From: Caldithrix sp964532875
GTDB lineage: Bacteria > Calditrichota > Calditrichia > Calditrichales > Calditrichaceae
Direction of reading: 5' to 3'
Assembly: GCA_964532875.1 (NCBI GenBank)
Contig: CAZHIZ010000033.1
Span: forward strand, 1 to 25,167
DNA: 25,167 bases
Part shown: piece by piece, positions 1 to 8,277 of the stretch
Layout of the letters: every line of letters begins with the position of its first letter
Position numbering within the stretch: position 1 is the stretch's first letter
Made by a program: the position numbers and the translations under genes
Notes under the pieces: model-generated
Seen by the model: the letters and a program-made list of their open reading frames with translations, nothing else
What the model was told of the DNA's origin: nothing
The model's database searches: none

Positions 1-1
1 T

Positions 2-478
2 TTACCAATTCTTGTCCAACTGCCTGCGGCCGGCCGGTACACGTAAATGTTCTCTCTTGAATTTTTTGTTTTCTTCTTTTAAGGCCTGCAAAATACGCTC
101 GGCCTCTTTTTTGCTCATTTGCTTTTTTTGCCCCTTTTGCTGCCGGGCCTGTTGCTTTTTTTGCTGATCGTTTTGTTGTTTTTTCTTTTGTTGTTGCTGC
201 TTTTGCTTCTGCTTTTGTTTGTTTTGCTTCTCCTGATTTTGCTGTTGTTGTTGCTGTTGCTGCTGCTGCTTTTTTTGTTTTAATTTTTCAGCCAGCGCTT
301 TCAGGTAAGGATCATTTGGAAATTTTTGCAGGCCCTGATTCACCACCTGAATAGCCTGCTCCAAATGTCCTTTAATGTACAAATTGGCACCCAGATCAAA
401 AAATCCACGAGCCGTTTGGGCGCGGCCTAAATTAAACAAAATCGCCATAAATACAAAGAGAAATACCATGCGTTTCAT
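2..478 (-). CDS. BatC-like TPR protein with a Q/K-rich tract
   Basis: This is a 158-residue exported protein. It has a signal peptide (about residues 1-20, ending GRAQ), one or two TPR-like helices (about 22-68), a glutamine/lysine-rich low-complexity tract (about 69-118) and a short charged C-terminal helix starting AERILQALKEE and ending LDKNW. A TPR followed by a Q/K/N-rich linker and a short tail ending in tryptophan resembles BatC proteins of Bacteroidota aerotolerance operons (family knowledge). Its ATG overlaps the stop of the preceding TPR gene by 4 bp (ATGA), so translation is probably coupled. The stop is the second codon-sized unit of the window, so the gene is complete. Next downstream I would expect batD. 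The role is inferred to be a periplasmic scaffold for the BatA/BatB VWA proteins. Biochemical function is unknown. Confidence 0.75.
   Translation of the reverse strand: MKRMVFLFVFMAILFNLGRAQTARGFFDLGANLYIKGHLEQAIQVVNQGLQKFPNDPYLKALAEKLKQKKQQQQQQQQQQNQEKQNKQKQKQKQQQQKKKQQNDQQKKQQARQQKGQKKQMSKKEAERILQALKEENKKFKREHLRVPAGRRQLDKNW
239..268. repeat. CAG/CAA trinucleotide repeat (polyQ tract)
   Basis: Ten consecutive CTG/TTG units on the plus strand encode ten glutamines in a row on the minus strand. The CAG and CAA codons are mixed, so the tract is less prone to slippage than a pure repeat. It lies in the Q/K linker of the BatC-like protein. Confidence 0.8.
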
Positions 479-1137
479 AAGCTTTTTGTGCCTAAAATAT
501 CTACCACATCTTTAATACGTTGAATAAATCCCTGAAAAGCCGCCACAGTTGGATCTTTTTTTAACCCGTTAACCATCAATTGGTACGCCTGCCGATATTT
601 GCGTTGATCCACCAATTTCTCGGCCTGGGCTTTTAATCGTTTGGCAAATTCGGAAGGCTCGATGTGCTTTTGTTTGTTTTGCTGTTTATTTTGCCTTTTT
701 TGCTTTTTAGCCATTTCCTTTAATTTGGCCCGCGCCAATTCCAAATTGTATTTGGCATCCCGATCGTTGGGATTTAACTCCAGAGCCTTTTTGTAAGATT
801 CAATGGCTTCTTTTAATTTGTTTTGTTGAAAATAGGCGTTGCCGATGTTGTAAAAGGCCTTGGAACTCAAGGTCAGATTTTTGCTGCCCACCACTTTTTG
901 AAAGGCCTCGATAGCCTCTTTGTACTTTTTCATTTTGTAATAGGCATCACCCTGATCAAATAAGGCAATTTCATTCAAAGGATCGTCCAGAAGAGCATCC
1001 TGATAAGCGGCCAGGGCCTCCTCGTATTTACCTTGTGCAAAGTATTCGTTTCCTTTTTTTACCTTGGCGCGAATACTATCGGCCTGCGAAACGCCAAACA
1101 ACAGCACAACAATCAGGCTAATACCGACCCATCGCAT
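475..1137 (-). CDS. BatC-like TPR repeat protein
   Basis: This is a 220-residue exported TPR protein. The signal peptide spans about residues 1-19 (GVSQA then DS). Three canonical TPR units follow (about 23-56, 57-92 and 93-128; for example GNEYFAQGKYEEALAAYQ and AFYNIGNAYFQQNKLKEAI). Then come a K/Q-rich linker (about 142-156) and another helical pair (about 165-200) that looks like a degenerate TPR. The first 20 bp overlap the end of batB, and the stop overlaps the ATG of the next gene, as expected in a tightly coupled bat operon. In Bacteroidota the position after batB is held by batC, so this is the positional batC, but the following gene carries the more BatC-like C-terminus. The protein probably acts as a periplasmic protein-interaction scaffold. 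Confidence 0.8.
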   Translation of the reverse strand: MRWVGISLIVVLLFGVSQADSIRAKVKKGNEYFAQGKYEEALAAYQDALLDDPLNEIALFDQGDAYYKMKKYKEAIEAFQKVVGSKNLTLSSKAFYNIGNAYFQQNKLKEAIESYKKALELNPNDRDAKYNLELARAKLKEMAKKQKRQNKQQNKQKHIEPSEFAKRLKAQAEKLVDQRKYRQAYQLMVNGLKKDPTVAAFQGFIQRIKDVVDILGTKSL

Positions 1138-2155
1138 AGGCGCCTCCTTTTCGGGTTCGCACCGGCAGGAAAAATTCCAGCAAAATACAAATCAAGCCCA
1201 ACAAAGCGAAAATCTGGTAACGGTCTTCGTATTGTGAAAATCGACGGGCACTCAGTTCTTTTTTCTCCATTTTATTGATTTCGTTGTAAATCTTTTCCAA
1301 TTCCGACTGACCGCTGGTGGCAATGTAGTATTTACCGTTGGTCACAAAGGCGATTTTCTGTAAGGTGGTCATATCCAGCTTGGTGGTGACCACGTTGCCG
1401 TTGCGGTCTTTCATAAAGCCCACTTCATTGCCGTTTTTGTCGTACACCGGAATGGGAACTCCCTGCGGCGAACCGATGCCGATGGTGTAAATAACAATTC
1501 CTTCCTTAGCCGCCTCTTTGGCTTCTTTTACGGGATTTCCTTCGTGGTCTTCTCCGTCGGTAATCAGGATTAATACCTTATGCTTACGCTCCTTTTGCAC
1601 AAAAGCCTTTCGGGCCACTTTAATGGCATCACCGATGGCCGTACCCTGCACTGGAATCAAATCGGTATCCATCATTTGCAAAAACAACTTGGCCGCACCG
1701 TAATCCAGAGTAAGCGGACAAACCAAATGGGCCATGCCGGCAAAGGCAATTAAACCGATGCGATCTCCTTTGAGCAAATCAATGAATTTGGCGATTTCAT
1801 GCTTGGCCTTTTCCAATCGGTTGGGCTTGATGTCCTCGGCCTTCATGCTGTTGGAAACATCTAAAGCAATGATGATGTCCACGCCTTTACGTTTGACCTG
1901 TTCCAGTTTGGTTCCGATCTGGGGGTCAGCCAGGGCAATGACCAAAAACAAATAGGCCGCAACAAAAAGAATGTGCTTCCAAATTACTCGACGTTTATCG
2001 TAGCCCGGCAGGATGCGTTGGATCAATTCCAAATGGCCGAAACGTTGCAACAGAGCTTTTTTGTGCCGGTACACCAGCACAAAAAACACAATTAGCAACA
2101 ACACACCCCACAGGCCGTGTAAAAACAAAGGATATCTAAAACGCAATACTTCCAT
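1118..2155 (-). CDS. batB: BatB, membrane-anchored von Willebrand factor A protein
   Basis: This is a 345-residue protein. Transmembrane segments lie at about residues 12-29 and 60-76, then a VWA domain (about 92-300), then a C-terminal transmembrane segment (about 313-330). The MIDAS metal-binding set is intact: DVSNS (D99, S101, S103), the threonine of GTAIG and the aspartate of ITDGED. The hairpin-VWA-TM arrangement and the motif CPLTLDYGAAK are typical of BatB. In the family, BatA and BatB form membrane complexes, probably with MoxR, and influence stress tolerance; the precise reaction is unknown. The start ATG follows a 234-bp spacer after batA, the longest gap among the genes downstream of the DUF58 gene. 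The last 20 bp overlap the following TPR gene. Confidence 0.9.
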   Translation of the reverse strand: MEVLRFRYPLFLHGLWGVLLLIVFFVLVYRHKKALLQRFGHLELIQRILPGYDKRRVIWKHILFVAAYLFLVIALADPQIGTKLEQVKRKGVDIIIALDVSNSMKAEDIKPNRLEKAKHEIAKFIDLLKGDRIGLIAFAGMAHLVCPLTLDYGAAKLFLQMMDTDLIPVQGTAIGDAIKVARKAFVQKERKHKVLILITDGEDHEGNPVKEAKEAAKEGIVIYTIGIGSPQGVPIPVYDKNGNEVGFMKDRNGNVVTTKLDMTTLQKIAFVTNGKYYIATSGQSELEKIYNEINKMEKKELSARRFSQYEDRYQIFALLGLICILLEFFLPVRTRKGGAYAMGRY

Positions 2156-2389
2156 AATGTTCCGATTCGTTTCAGTTTTTTCAGATCAATTAAACGTTCA
2201 GGTCAAGGGTCGGTTCTGCCCAACCGCTTTTCTTTCCTGACCGTATGTCAACTTAAGTGCAACCGCCGTATTTGCCGTTTCCGGCCAACAAATAATTGCA
2301 CAAAACGAAAAAGAGCGCACACCTTTAAGTTCCCGAAACGGAGCAATAGTTTCATCCCCAGGCAAGGGCTGCGACGAATTCCCCGTTCC
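2156..2389. other. batA-batB spacer, no gene seen
   Basis: This 234-bp spacer has no convincing ORF. On the minus strand there is a TTGACA hexamer near 2247-2252 but no acceptable -10 box 16-18 bp further on. A 5-bp hairpin (CCCGT/ACGGG) overlaps the batA stop codon at about 2382-2396, without a following T-run. I see no clear promoter or terminator, so readthrough from batA to batB is the simplest reading. Confidence 0.4.
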
Positions 2390-3385
2390 TTACGGGATGG
2401 TTTTAAAATAGGTATTGGCCAACAGCACTTCGATCAGGAGCAAAACAATGGCCAATGCAATGAAATACATAAAATATTCTTCGTAGCGCGTGTACTCTTT
2501 CACTTCTATTTTCGTTTTTTCCATCTTACCGATCTCTTTGTAAATTTCGCGCAGTTTTTCCGTACTGGTGGCGCGGAAGTATTTACCACCGGTAATTTGG
2601 GCCACCTTTTTCAACAAATCTTCATCGATGTCCACCCGCATGGGAACGTAACGGGTGCCCCAAAGCGGATCTTGAACGGGATACATGGCGGTTCCTTTTG
2701 TGCCCGTGCCGATGGTGTACACGCGAATGCCGAAGGCCTTGGCCATGCGTGCCGCCGTAATCGGATCGATTTGCCCCCGATTATTGCGGCCGTCGGTCAT
2801 CAGAATAATCACTTTGCTTTTGGCTTTACTATCCTTTAAGCGATTGATGGCCGTGGCCAAACCCATTCCGATGGCTGTTCCGTCCCAATCCTTGCTGGCT
2901 ACTTTCAAGTGATCCAAAATGGTGTACAGCACGCCGTAATCCAAAGTTAAAGGACATTGCGTAAAGCTCTCCCCGGCAAAAACCACCAGCCCGATGCGGT
3001 CGTTCTTGCGCCCTTTGATAAATTCCTTGGCAACCATTTTGGCCGCTTCGATGCGGTTTTTAGGGCGAAAGTCCTCGGCCAACATACTGGACGAAACGTC
3101 AATAGCCAGGACAATATCAATTCCTTCCGTGGTCACCTTTTCTTCTTTGGTACCGGATTGCGGGCGGGCCAGAGCCAGGATGATAAGAGCAACAGCCATC
3201 ACACGCAATGCGAACAAGGAAGGACGGAGCCTTTGTTTTAAACTGGGTTTCAGTTTTTTCAACAGGCTCACGTCCGAATAAATCAGTTTGCCCGTGGCTC
3301 GCGCTCGGCCGCGCCAGTACCACCAAACCATTACCGGAATAACCAATAAGAGCAACAAATAATAGGGATCAGCAAATCGGAACAT
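2390..3385 (-). CDS. batA: BatA, membrane-anchored von Willebrand factor A protein
   Basis: This is a 331-residue protein with two N-terminal transmembrane segments (about 10-24 and 58-73), a VWA domain (about 89-285) and a C-terminal transmembrane helix (about 305-322). The MIDAS residues are complete: DVSSS (D96, S98, S100), the threonine of GTAIGMG and the aspartate of MTDGRNN. The sequence ALARPQSG just before the VWA domain and the motif CPLTLDYGVLYT are characteristic of BatA. It is separated by only 8 bp from the stop of the DUF4340 gene upstream, so it is read as part of the same long transcript. BatA and BatB are similar over the VWA domain but clearly diverged, as in other bat operons. 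Their joint activity with MoxR is inferred from family context. Confidence 0.9.
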   Translation of the reverse strand: MFRFADPYYLLLLLVIPVMVWWYWRGRARATGKLIYSDVSLLKKLKPSLKQRLRPSLFALRVMAVALIILALARPQSGTKEEKVTTEGIDIVLAIDVSSSMLAEDFRPKNRIEAAKMVAKEFIKGRKNDRIGLVVFAGESFTQCPLTLDYGVLYTILDHLKVASKDWDGTAIGMGLATAINRLKDSKAKSKVIILMTDGRNNRGQIDPITAARMAKAFGIRVYTIGTGTKGTAMYPVQDPLWGTRYVPMRVDIDEDLLKKVAQITGGKYFRATSTEKLREIYKEIGKMEKTKIEVKEYTRYEEYFMYFIALAIVLLLIEVLLANTYFKTIP

Positions 3386-3393
3386 TCGTCACC

Positions 3394-4785
3394 TTACTTC
3401 TTTTTAGCCTTAGCATTTTCGTTTTTACCGGAGGTTTTATTCTCTTTTTTAGGCTTCGGTTCCAGCAAATCTTCTTTTTTGGGAAATAATTTTTTGAGCT
3501 CTTCGGCTTTAATCGTAACGACCGATTTCAACAAGGGATTACGGGCATAGACCGATTTGTCGTTTTTGTTTTTACCGATTTCAAGCTCGATCAGTTTGTC
3601 GTTGCCGCCGTAAATTTCGATGCGCCCTACCGGATTGGCCAGGCCGTAGGGTCGTAACGATCTGGGATGATCGTTGACGAAAGAGGTTGCTTTCAAATTA
3701 TTTACAGCCAGCAGTATGTTGGTAATTTTCCAGGATTTGGCCTTTTCGCCGGTGGACAAGCGCCAGGTATTGGCAGTGTCTTTTTCGAAAATCATCAAAT
3801 TGCTCTTGTAAAGCAAATTAATGCGATCGGCTTTGGAACGATCGAATTGGGCAATTTTCTTATCGCGATAGGCAAACAATTTCTTTTTAAAGGGTTTAAC
3901 GAAAAAGCTATCCACCGTAAAAACATAAGGCCGCGCATCGTCCTTGCCGTACAAAACATCTCCGTGCTGCGGTGCCGAAAAAGAGACTCCCATGCGTGCT
4001 TTTTCTTTACCGGCAAAAAGTTCAATGCGATAGGCCGGATGTTTCAATCCGTAACGAGCCAAATTTTTGGGATGCTCAGCCGCAACGGATTTAATCCGCC
4101 CGAATTGCAGCTTATTCAAAATGGAATTAATGGAAGCGTTTTCGCCTTTGGTTTGCACCGGTTCGGTAATTTTCCAATTGTTGCCGTCTTTAACAAAATG
4201 GAACCGGCCGTAAGGATTTTTTAATTTGATCTCAACAATCTTGTCTTTTTCAAAGTGCAAAGGCTTTTTGTCGCGCCAGTCGAACAACGATTTGCTCACG
4301 CTGTTTTTCAGAGAGCTGGCCACAATTACGATTTCCGAATCGTTCTTTGTGACAAAAACATTGCTGCCGACTGGTGTATTATCACCAATCTTGATCGTTG
4401 TTTCTGGAATGCCCTTTCCCGAAAAGGTCAGCAAAATACTTGCCGTACTGTCGAGTCCGTATTGAGTTAGGTCTTTTTTAGGAATTTTAAACGTGCGTAT
4501 TTTGCGCAGATCTTTAATATTGTACAATAAAGAATTAATCGGCGATTCGTCCGCATCGGTTTGCACCGGTTTTAAAATTTCCCAGGAACCGTTTACTTTG
4601 CGGAATTCGTAAACGCGTCCGTGATTACGGATAATAATATGATCGATGCTGTCTCTCTTCACGTTGAACAGCTTTTCGGCTTTTGCTTTTTCCTGGGCAC
4701 GCTTTTCGCCGCCCTTGATCTCCCCGAAATACACATAAGCACCAAGGGCTAAAGCAATGAGCACAAGAATAATCGTATTACGCAT
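3394..4785 (-). CDS. DUF4340 repeat protein, partner of the Gld-type ABC exporter
   Basis: This 463-residue protein has an N-terminal transmembrane or uncleaved signal segment (about 3-19). Three tandem DUF4340-like units follow (about 45-170, 185-300 and 310-430). Each contains a W-x-[IL] strand followed within 20 residues by a helix with IN or NN, then L-x-x-YGL (YGLDS, YGLKH, YGLAN). The C-terminus is a lysine-rich tail. DUF4340 genes commonly follow GldG-like genes in Gld-type ABC operons, as here (family knowledge). The function is unknown; the protein is probably periplasmic and membrane-tethered, working with the exporter's auxiliary subunit. The start is supported by AAGGAGA about 12 nt upstream of the ATG. 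The 124-bp spacer upstream holds a weak heptad tract. Confidence 0.8.
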   Translation of the reverse strand: MRNTIILVLIALALGAYVYFGEIKGGEKRAQEKAKAEKLFNVKRDSIDHIIIRNHGRVYEFRKVNGSWEILKPVQTDADESPINSLLYNIKDLRKIRTFKIPKKDLTQYGLDSTASILLTFSGKGIPETTIKIGDNTPVGSNVFVTKNDSEIVIVASSLKNSVSKSLFDWRDKKPLHFEKDKIVEIKLKNPYGRFHFVKDGNNWKITEPVQTKGENASINSILNKLQFGRIKSVAAEHPKNLARYGLKHPAYRIELFAGKEKARMGVSFSAPQHGDVLYGKDDARPYVFTVDSFFVKPFKKKLFAYRDKKIAQFDRSKADRINLLYKSNLMIFEKDTANTWRLSTGEKAKSWKITNILLAVNNLKATSFVNDHPRSLRPYGLANPVGRIEIYGGNDKLIELEIGKNKNDKSVYARNPLLKSVVTIKAEELKKLFPKKEDLLEPKPKKENKTSGKNENAKAKKK

Positions 4786-4909
4786 TTTTCGTTTTGTCTC
4801 CTTTTTGCCTCACATCGTTCACGCCCGTTTTCAAACAAAAGGTTGGCGGAGAGTAAGAGTCGATTTTATGTACACTTCCACTTTACTCTCCACTTCCCCG
4901 TTTTACGTT
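4786..4909. repeat. Spacer with weak 7-nt periodic tract
   Basis: The clear part is two heptads, GTTTTAC and GTTTTAT (4900-4913), which cover the TAA stop of the GldG-like gene. The adjacent CACTT/ACTCTCC-rich stretch (about 4873-4899) is similar in composition to the other tracts, but its ACT spacing (6, 5, 7) is not strictly heptameric. Confidence 0.4.
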
Positions 4910-6418
4910 TTATCGGTTACGGCGAATGTAAATCACCGTGCCGATTACAATGACCAAAAGCGGAATGGCAATGACCACAAGGTAGAACAATCCCTTCACA
5001 TCCGCCTGGGTCATGGTCAGGCGCCGATCCTGAATTTCTTTCGGTCGAATGGAAATCAAATCTTCTTCTTCCGCCAGATAGCTGATCGTATTCTGAAACA
5101 GGTTGCTATTGCCCTGATTCTTGAAATATCCGTTCTTGGCAAAATCGGAATCACCGAAGATCACCAGCACCATTTTCTTTTTGCCGTGATTCTTTTCTAC
5201 CACCACACCGATGGACACCGGCCCCTTGATATCGCGCCCTTCGTCAAATTTTACCTTGCCGCTGGAATAATCCTTTTCGGCCCAGCTATTACGCGAAGTT
5301 TTAAGCAATTCGGTAATCGTGTAGCCGTCTTTATCCTTCATGGGCATCACCGAACAGGCCAACGGGTAAAAAGTCATGATGTTAAAATCTTTGGTGATAG
5401 GATTATTGTGATCGTAACTGGTTACCAGGGGCATACCCGGACCGGCTCCGAACAGTTGGCCCACACCGCTCACATCAATAACCATATCGTTGCCGATATT
5501 CACATGAAATTGGGCGGCAAAATCGGCAACATCCGGTTGATGATCCGGATCGACCATCAAAAATACCTTACCGCCTTTGTTCAAATAGGCTTTAATGGTA
5601 TCCAGTTCGCCGGGCAAAAAGTTCGATTTGGGGCCGGCAATCACCAGAGCCGTACAACTGTCGGGAATGGATTTACGGCGGGCCAGGTTTAAAGTTCTGA
5701 CTAAATAATTTTCTTTTTTAATAGCTTCGGCAGCGGCTTTGTACCCTTCGGGAGAACTATCCGTGATGGAGTGTTCCCCATGCCCGGTTAAGAAATAGAT
5801 CACCTTGTCTTTATCGCGCGTTACCTTAATAAGGGCATTGGTTAAATTGGCTTCGGTCAATTTTTTAACCATCTCCCGCTTGGGGCCGCATTCTACGGCC
5901 AAAGTCCCGTAGCTACGTACACCGTATTGCCGGGCAATTTCCGGGTGTTCGTCGGGATCGATGAATTGGTATTTAAAATGGGACGAACGATAGCTGTACT
6001 CGTCCAAAATATCACGGGCATTCCGCTGCTCGGACGATTTGAAAAAGGCCGTTACCTTCACGTCTTTCTTTAAATTGTCCAGCACCTTTTTGGTTTGCGG
6101 CGACAAGCTGTACAAATGGGAAGATGTCCAATCCCAGCGAAAATGACGACGCGTGGAAATGAAGGCCAGCATAATAATGATGGCCAAAACCACCAGAACC
6201 TGAATGGTGGCATTTGAACCGTATTTCAGCGATCTTTTGGAAACGGCCACTTCGCGATTCTTGAAAAAAACGAATAAGTAATAAGCCACCCCAATGAGTC
6301 CTACAATGAGCAGAACCCAATGGTACACCGCCCACACGCGGTTTATCGAATACCAGATAAGTGCAGCGAAAACAAAGATAATTCCCGCAATTCCGATGAT
6401 ATTATCTGTCTTTTTCAT
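4910..6418 (-). CDS. GldG-like ABC transporter auxiliary protein
   Basis: This 502-residue membrane protein has three N-terminal transmembrane helices (about 7-24, 30-51 and 71-88), a large extracytoplasmic domain and a C-terminal helix (about 475-496) ending in IRRNR. The sequence WDWTSSHLYSLSPQTKKVL just after the third helix is the family hallmark of GldG and the ABC-type auxiliary domain (PF09822). VIYFLTGHGEH and KGGKVFLMVDP are further family motifs. In gliding Bacteroidota, GldA, GldF and GldG form an ABC exporter. Outside gliding species the substrate is unknown and gliding should not be assumed. The ATG at 6416-6418 lies inside a duplicated heptad that also creates an out-of-frame ATG 7 nt upstream. 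A GGAG lies 11 nt before the chosen start. Confidence 0.85.
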   Translation of the reverse strand: MKKTDNIIGIAGIIFVFAALIWYSINRVWAVYHWVLLIVGLIGVAYYLFVFFKNREVAVSKRSLKYGSNATIQVLVVLAIIIMLAFISTRRHFRWDWTSSHLYSLSPQTKKVLDNLKKDVKVTAFFKSSEQRNARDILDEYSYRSSHFKYQFIDPDEHPEIARQYGVRSYGTLAVECGPKREMVKKLTEANLTNALIKVTRDKDKVIYFLTGHGEHSITDSSPEGYKAAAEAIKKENYLVRTLNLARRKSIPDSCTALVIAGPKSNFLPGELDTIKAYLNKGGKVFLMVDPDHQPDVADFAAQFHVNIGNDMVIDVSGVGQLFGAGPGMPLVTSYDHNNPITKDFNIMTFYPLACSVMPMKDKDGYTITELLKTSRNSWAEKDYSSGKVKFDEGRDIKGPVSIGVVVEKNHGKKKMVLVIFGDSDFAKNGYFKNQGNSNLFQNTISYLAEEEDLISIRPKEIQDRRLTMTQADVKGLFYLVVIAIPLLVIVIGTVIYIRRNR

Positions 6419-6455
6419 TGTTCATTGTTCTCCATTCTAATTTGTCTTACTAACT
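6414..6455. repeat. Heptad repeat tract, 6 units
   Basis: On the plus strand six consecutive 7-mers hold the same phase: TTCATTG, TTCATTG, TTCTCCA, TTCTAAT, TTGTCTT, ACTAACT. The first unit includes the complement of the GldG-like start codon. The tract fills nearly the whole spacer to the permease gene. Confidence 0.75.
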
Positions 6456-6467
6456 ACCGGCCTTATT

Positions 6468-7250
6468 TCAGGCTCTCCATCTCACGGATTCAATCATTTT
6501 TACCGAAATGTACAAACCGAAAAAGCAGAACAGGATGTAGTAAGCCAAATGTCCCGTATCGATCACACCTTGTGCGAAATCTTCGAAATGATTAATGATG
6601 GAGATGTAATTAAGAATGGGTTTCAGGGTCGGCCCGGCAAAATTGGCGCCCCAGCCCACAACCCACAATAAAAGCGACAATCCGAATCCGCCGATGGCGG
6701 CAATAATTTGATTTTCGGTGGTTGTGGAAATGAACAGGCCGACAGAGATGAAAGCCGAACCCAATAAAATCAAACCGATGTAACCGGAAAGTACCGGTAA
6801 AAATTCGGGTTTACCATACAGAAACAACAATCCGTTAAAAAACATGGTCGGAAGCAATAAGACTAAATAGAAGGCCAAACCGGCCAAAAACTTGCCCACA
6901 ATAATTTGCGTCGGCGTAATGGGGGTGGTGTACAACAATTCCACCGTTCCCAGACGCTTTTCCTCGGAATACAGGCGCATGGTAATTAAGGGTAATGTAA
7001 AAAGAGAAATCAAAGCAATATTCCAGAAATAGGGCCGAATGAGCATTAAATTCACGTTGAACTTTTGCGGCGCCATGCGATATTGCTGGGCACGAATCAT
7101 GTCCATAAAACTGGCCTGCACAAAACTGGACAGGTACAAATAGAAGAAGACCCCGGTTAAGGCCGTAAACAAGGCCAGAATAACATACCCGATGGGCGAA
7201 TAAAAATAGGATTTAAACTCTTTTTGAAAAATTGCCAAAATCGCTTTCAT
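6468..7250 (-). CDS. GldF-like ABC-2 type permease
   Basis: This is a 260-residue integral membrane protein with six predicted helices. The first is at about residues 20-42 (YSPIGYVILALFTALTG). The cytoplasmic coupling motif MRLYSEEKRLGTVELLYTTP (about 91-110) is diagnostic of ABC-2 export permeases of the GldF/NosY type, whose usual form is EEKRxGTxELLxTxP. The length matches the family (about 240-260). The ATG follows the TGA of the ATPase gene by a single base, so the two are translationally coupled. With the ATPase it forms the membrane core of the exporter; the GldG-like and DUF4340 proteins downstream are its likely partners. The substrate is not predictable. Confidence 0.88.
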   Translation of the reverse strand: MKAILAIFQKEFKSYFYSPIGYVILALFTALTGVFFYLYLSSFVQASFMDMIRAQQYRMAPQKFNVNLMLIRPYFWNIALISLFTLPLITMRLYSEEKRLGTVELLYTTPITPTQIIVGKFLAGLAFYLVLLLPTMFFNGLLFLYGKPEFLPVLSGYIGLILLGSAFISVGLFISTTTENQIIAAIGGFGLSLLLWVVGWGANFAGPTLKPILNYISIINHFEDFAQGVIDTGHLAYYILFCFFGLYISVKMIESVRWRA

Positions 7251-7251
7251 T

Positions 7252-8187
7252 TCAGGCCACCTCCTCTTTTGTGGTGAGATGCAGGAAGATCTCTTCCAGT
7301 GTAAAGCGTTCCGTGGAAAGCTCTAACAAACCTAATCCGCTGCCCACAATGGCTTTGGCCAAATCTTTGCGAATATCTTTGGGACTTTCAATAATAACTT
7401 CTTTAACTTCCTGCTCTTTGGGCTGTACTTCCAGCTTCTGGATATCGGCCAAAGGCTGCAAAGCCGAGCGAATGCCGTCTTCGCTTCCTTCCACCTGTAG
7501 AATAATGCGCTGTACACCGCGCATACGGTTGGTCAAATTTTGCACCGTATCTTCGGCGACCACACGGCCTTCGTTAATGATGACCACCCGTTCGCAGGTT
7601 TGCTCGATTTCGGGCAAAATGTGCGAAGACAAAATAACCGTATGTTCGCCGCTTAGCCCTTTAATAAGCTGACGGATTTCAATGATTTGCTTGGGATCCA
7701 GCCCCACGGTCGGTTCATCGAGAATGACGATCTTCGGGTTATTGAGCAAAGCCTGCGCCAAACCGACCCGTTGTTTGAATCCCTTGGAAAGCTTGCCGAT
7801 AATACGATGGCGCACATCGCCGATATTGGTTTTTTCAATGACCGCATCCACTTCTTTTGCAATGCGATCCTTTTCCACTCCTTTTAATTTGCTCACGAAG
7901 GTTAAGTAATCGGTAACTACCATGTCTGTGTACAAAGGCGGATTTTCAGGCAGATAACCGATAATTTTACGAACTTCCATGCTTTGATCAAAAATGTCGT
8001 AACCGCCAACGGTGGCCGAACCGCTGGTGGGCGGCATGTAGCATGTTAAAATGCGCATCGTCGTGGTTTTGCCTGCCGCGTTAGGGCCCAACAAACCAAC
8101 GACCTCACCTTTGTTCACGTGAAAAGTGACGTCTGAAATGGCGCGCTTTTCACCGTAGTAGCGGGTTAATCCTTTGACATCGATCAA
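7252..8187 (-). CDS. GldA-like ABC transporter ATP-binding protein
   Basis: This 311-residue cytoplasmic ATPase energises the adjacent permease. Visible motifs are Walker A GPNAAGKTT (residues 34-42; the usual form is GPNGAGKTT, so one glycine is alanine), signature LSKGFKQRVGLAQAL, Walker B IVILDEPTVGLDP and the H-loop LSSHIL. The roughly 95-residue C-terminal extension is typical of the GldA/CcmA-like exporters. The start is TTG at 8185-8187: AGGAGG lies 8 nt upstream and the protein begins MIDVKGLTRYYG as expected. It is separated from the preceding BatD-like gene by a heptad-repeat spacer and from the permease by 1 bp. Confidence 0.9.
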   Translation of the reverse strand: MIDVKGLTRYYGEKRAISDVTFHVNKGEVVGLLGPNAAGKTTTMRILTCYMPPTSGSATVGGYDIFDQSMEVRKIIGYLPENPPLYTDMVVTDYLTFVSKLKGVEKDRIAKEVDAVIEKTNIGDVRHRIIGKLSKGFKQRVGLAQALLNNPKIVILDEPTVGLDPKQIIEIRQLIKGLSGEHTVILSSHILPEIEQTCERVVIINEGRVVAEDTVQNLTNRMRGVQRIILQVEGSEDGIRSALQPLADIQKLEVQPKEQEVKEVIIESPKDIRKDLAKAIVGSGLGLLELSTERFTLEEIFLHLTTKEEVA

Positions 8188-8228
8188 TGTTCGTTCCTCC
8201 TAATTTGATCTATCACCATTTCATCGAT

Positions 8229-8277
8229 TCCATTTTCATCTTTCATCTTTTTTATTTTTTATTTTTTATTTTTCTTC
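8229..8277. repeat. Heptad repeat tract, 7 units with in-phase unit switch
   Basis: On the plus strand: TCCATTT, TCATCTT twice, TTTTATT three times, then TTTCTTC. The unit changes from TCATCTT to TTTTATT with no phase break. The complement of the stop codon of the BatD-like gene (8266-8268) lies inside the third TTTTATT. The tract sits just upstream of the ribosome binding site of the ABC ATPase gene. Confidence 0.8.

Noticed and set aside
2247..2252. TTGACA as a batB promoter
   Set aside because: No acceptable -10 hexamer at 16-18 bp spacing.
4757..5692. Long plus-strand open frame opposite the GldG-like gene
   Set aside because: It lies antisense to a well-supported gene, has a biased histidine/isoleucine-rich composition, no ribosome binding site and no recognisable domain.
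4910..8187. Calling the ABC genes gldA, gldF and gldG and inferring gliding motility
   Set aside because: No other gld/spr genes are present, and the family is widespread in non-gliding bacteria, so only GldA/F/G-like is used.
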